Positions 5,295 through 5,546 of a stretch of 5,546 nt of DNA are shown here, piece by piece. How positions within the stretch are numbered: the first letter of the stretch is position 1; the number at the start of each line of letters is the position of its first letter. The stretch spans positions 1 through 5,546 of the forward strand of contig JAUXGF010000227.1 in the NCBI GenBank assembly GCA_030622395.1. The letters run 5' to 3'. The notes beneath the pieces are model-generated. The model worked only from the letters and a program-made list of their open reading frames with translations. It was not told the DNA's origin and searched no databases. Both the position numbers and the translations under genes were made by a program. The stretch is from Calditrichaceae bacterium. Its GTDB lineage: Bacteria; Calditrichota; Calditrichia; Calditrichales; Calditrichaceae.

Positions 5295-5432
5295 ATGAAA
5301 CAGGAAGGAGAAACAACGCTAACAACGGTAAAAGAGTTTTTGAAATACAATGGCGGACATTTGAATAATGGCGGGTTATTATCTATATTACAAAAAACAA
5401 AAGAAGATGGCGTTGGTTCAATACTATGTTAA
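5295..5432 (+). CDS. small hypothetical protein, 45 residues, uncertain
   Basis: ATG to TAA gives 45 codons, and an in-frame stop at 5259-5261 rules out a much longer N-terminus. I do not recognise the product. It is mildly basic and polar, with a stretch that reads like a normal soluble domain (TTVKEFLKYNGGHLNNGGLL, residues 10-29, then SILQKTKEDG), and it ends in ILC. There is no signal peptide or membrane segment. Upstream the sequence is only weakly purine-rich (AGAAAAAGCGTCA), a poor ribosome site. It lies on the same strand as, and 87 bases before, the edge gene. It may be a true small gene, the broken N-terminal part of a larger one, or chance. Confidence 0.35.
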   Translation: MKQEGETTLTTVKEFLKYNGGHLNNGGLLSILQKTKEDGVGSILC

Positions 5433-5454
5433 TCCCCGTGGGCTAATTTTAGGA

Positions 5455-5483
5455 TTGTGTTAAATCTTCAACGCTCGTATACT
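5455..5483 (+). promoter_or_regulatory. candidate promoter of the gene at the right edge
   Basis: TTGTGT (5455-5460; three of six to the -35 consensus) and TATACT (5478-5483; five of six to the -10 consensus) are 17 bases apart. Transcription would start near 5490, about 30 bases before the TTG codon at 5520. A small CCC-CGT-GGG hairpin lies just upstream (about 5434-5442). Promoter strength is uncertain because the -35 box is poor. Confidence 0.35.
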
Positions 5484-5504
5484 TTTGTGAATTAAATTTA
5501 AACT

Positions 5505-5510
5505 AAGGAG
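5505..5510 (+). promoter_or_regulatory. Shine-Dalgarno site before the edge gene
   Basis: AAGGAG is a near-perfect ribosome binding site. It stands nine bases before TTG (5520) and fourteen before the out-of-frame ATG at 5525. Spacing therefore favours the TTG frame and shows that a real gene begins here. Confidence 0.6.
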
Positions 5511-5519
5511 TTCGTCTTA

Positions 5520-5546
5520 TTGAAATGGATAGAGTGGACCCAAAAG
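5520..5546 (+). CDS. start of a gene cut by the right edge, possibly DUF5131 (phage Gp37/Gp68-like)
   Basis: Only nine codons are inside the window. From the TTG start they read M/L-K-W-I-E-W-T-Q-K, after a strong AAGGAG site. Members of the DUF5131 family, annotated as phage Gp37/Gp68 proteins, commonly begin with a basic residue, then IEWT, then a TWNPVTGC segment with cysteines that follow closely. The match to IEWTQK is good but very short, so the assignment is tentative. In other genomes such genes often neighbour a three-Cys-motif partner gene (tcmP). If so, that partner would be expected just right of the window. The alternative ATG at 5525 gives MDRVDPK in another frame and has worse spacing. 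Confidence 0.45.

Noticed and set aside
5201..5519. group II intron or retron RNA after GTGTGCGCAC near 5206
   Set aside because: A GTGYG-like start was noted, but no domain V hairpin, reverse transcriptase or conserved boundary can be seen in the window.

Overview
The window looks like an ordinary bacterial chromosome segment of moderate, slightly AT-rich composition. All well-supported genes lie on the minus strand; only a poorly supported small ORF and a gene cut off by the right edge read on the plus strand. The organism cannot be named from the sequence. A secreted fungalysin-like (M36) metallopeptidase with Ig-like tail domains, together with intergenic families of short simple repeats, reminds me of FCB-group or related candidate-phylum bacteria (for example Calditrichota or Marinimicrobia). 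That is an impression, not a demonstration.

Layout from left to right. Positions 1-2148 (minus) hold a large exported zinc metallopeptidase whose C-terminus runs off the left edge. It has a signal peptide, an FTP/PepSY-type propeptide, an HEHAH catalytic motif, and the start of a beta-rich tail. Positions 2175-2305 hold a non-coding element with nested inverted repeats and a TGCTGAA tandem repeat. Positions 2464-3062 (minus) hold a two-gene toxin-antitoxin operon: a Phd/YefM-type antitoxin followed by a RelE/ParE-type toxin, overlapping by 4 bases. Positions 3123-3328 hold a second repeat cluster. It begins with a 29-base motif that is shared with the first element at 27 of 29 positions. Positions 3355-3388 are a strong intrinsic terminator for the minus-strand tRNA-Leu(CAA) at 3395-3478. 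Positions 3573-4946 (minus) hold a complete type I glutamine synthetase with its own Shine-Dalgarno sequence and a candidate promoter. Positions 5091-5200 hold a third, unrelated inverted-repeat element. After it come a 45-codon plus-strand ORF of unknown validity and, at the very edge, the first nine codons of what may be a DUF5131 (phage Gp37/Gp68-like) gene.

Functionally the window mixes housekeeping (glutamine synthesis, leucine tRNA), extracellular proteolysis and a toxin-antitoxin module. There is no sign that these act as one system. The most interesting material is non-coding: three structured repeat elements, and a 9-base word (ATTCGGGAC) that flanks the toxin-antitoxin promoter as an inverted pair and recurs in front of the peptidase gene. 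I see no clear previously undescribed system inside the window. The truncated gene at the right edge is the best lead for one, and it needs the adjoining sequence.
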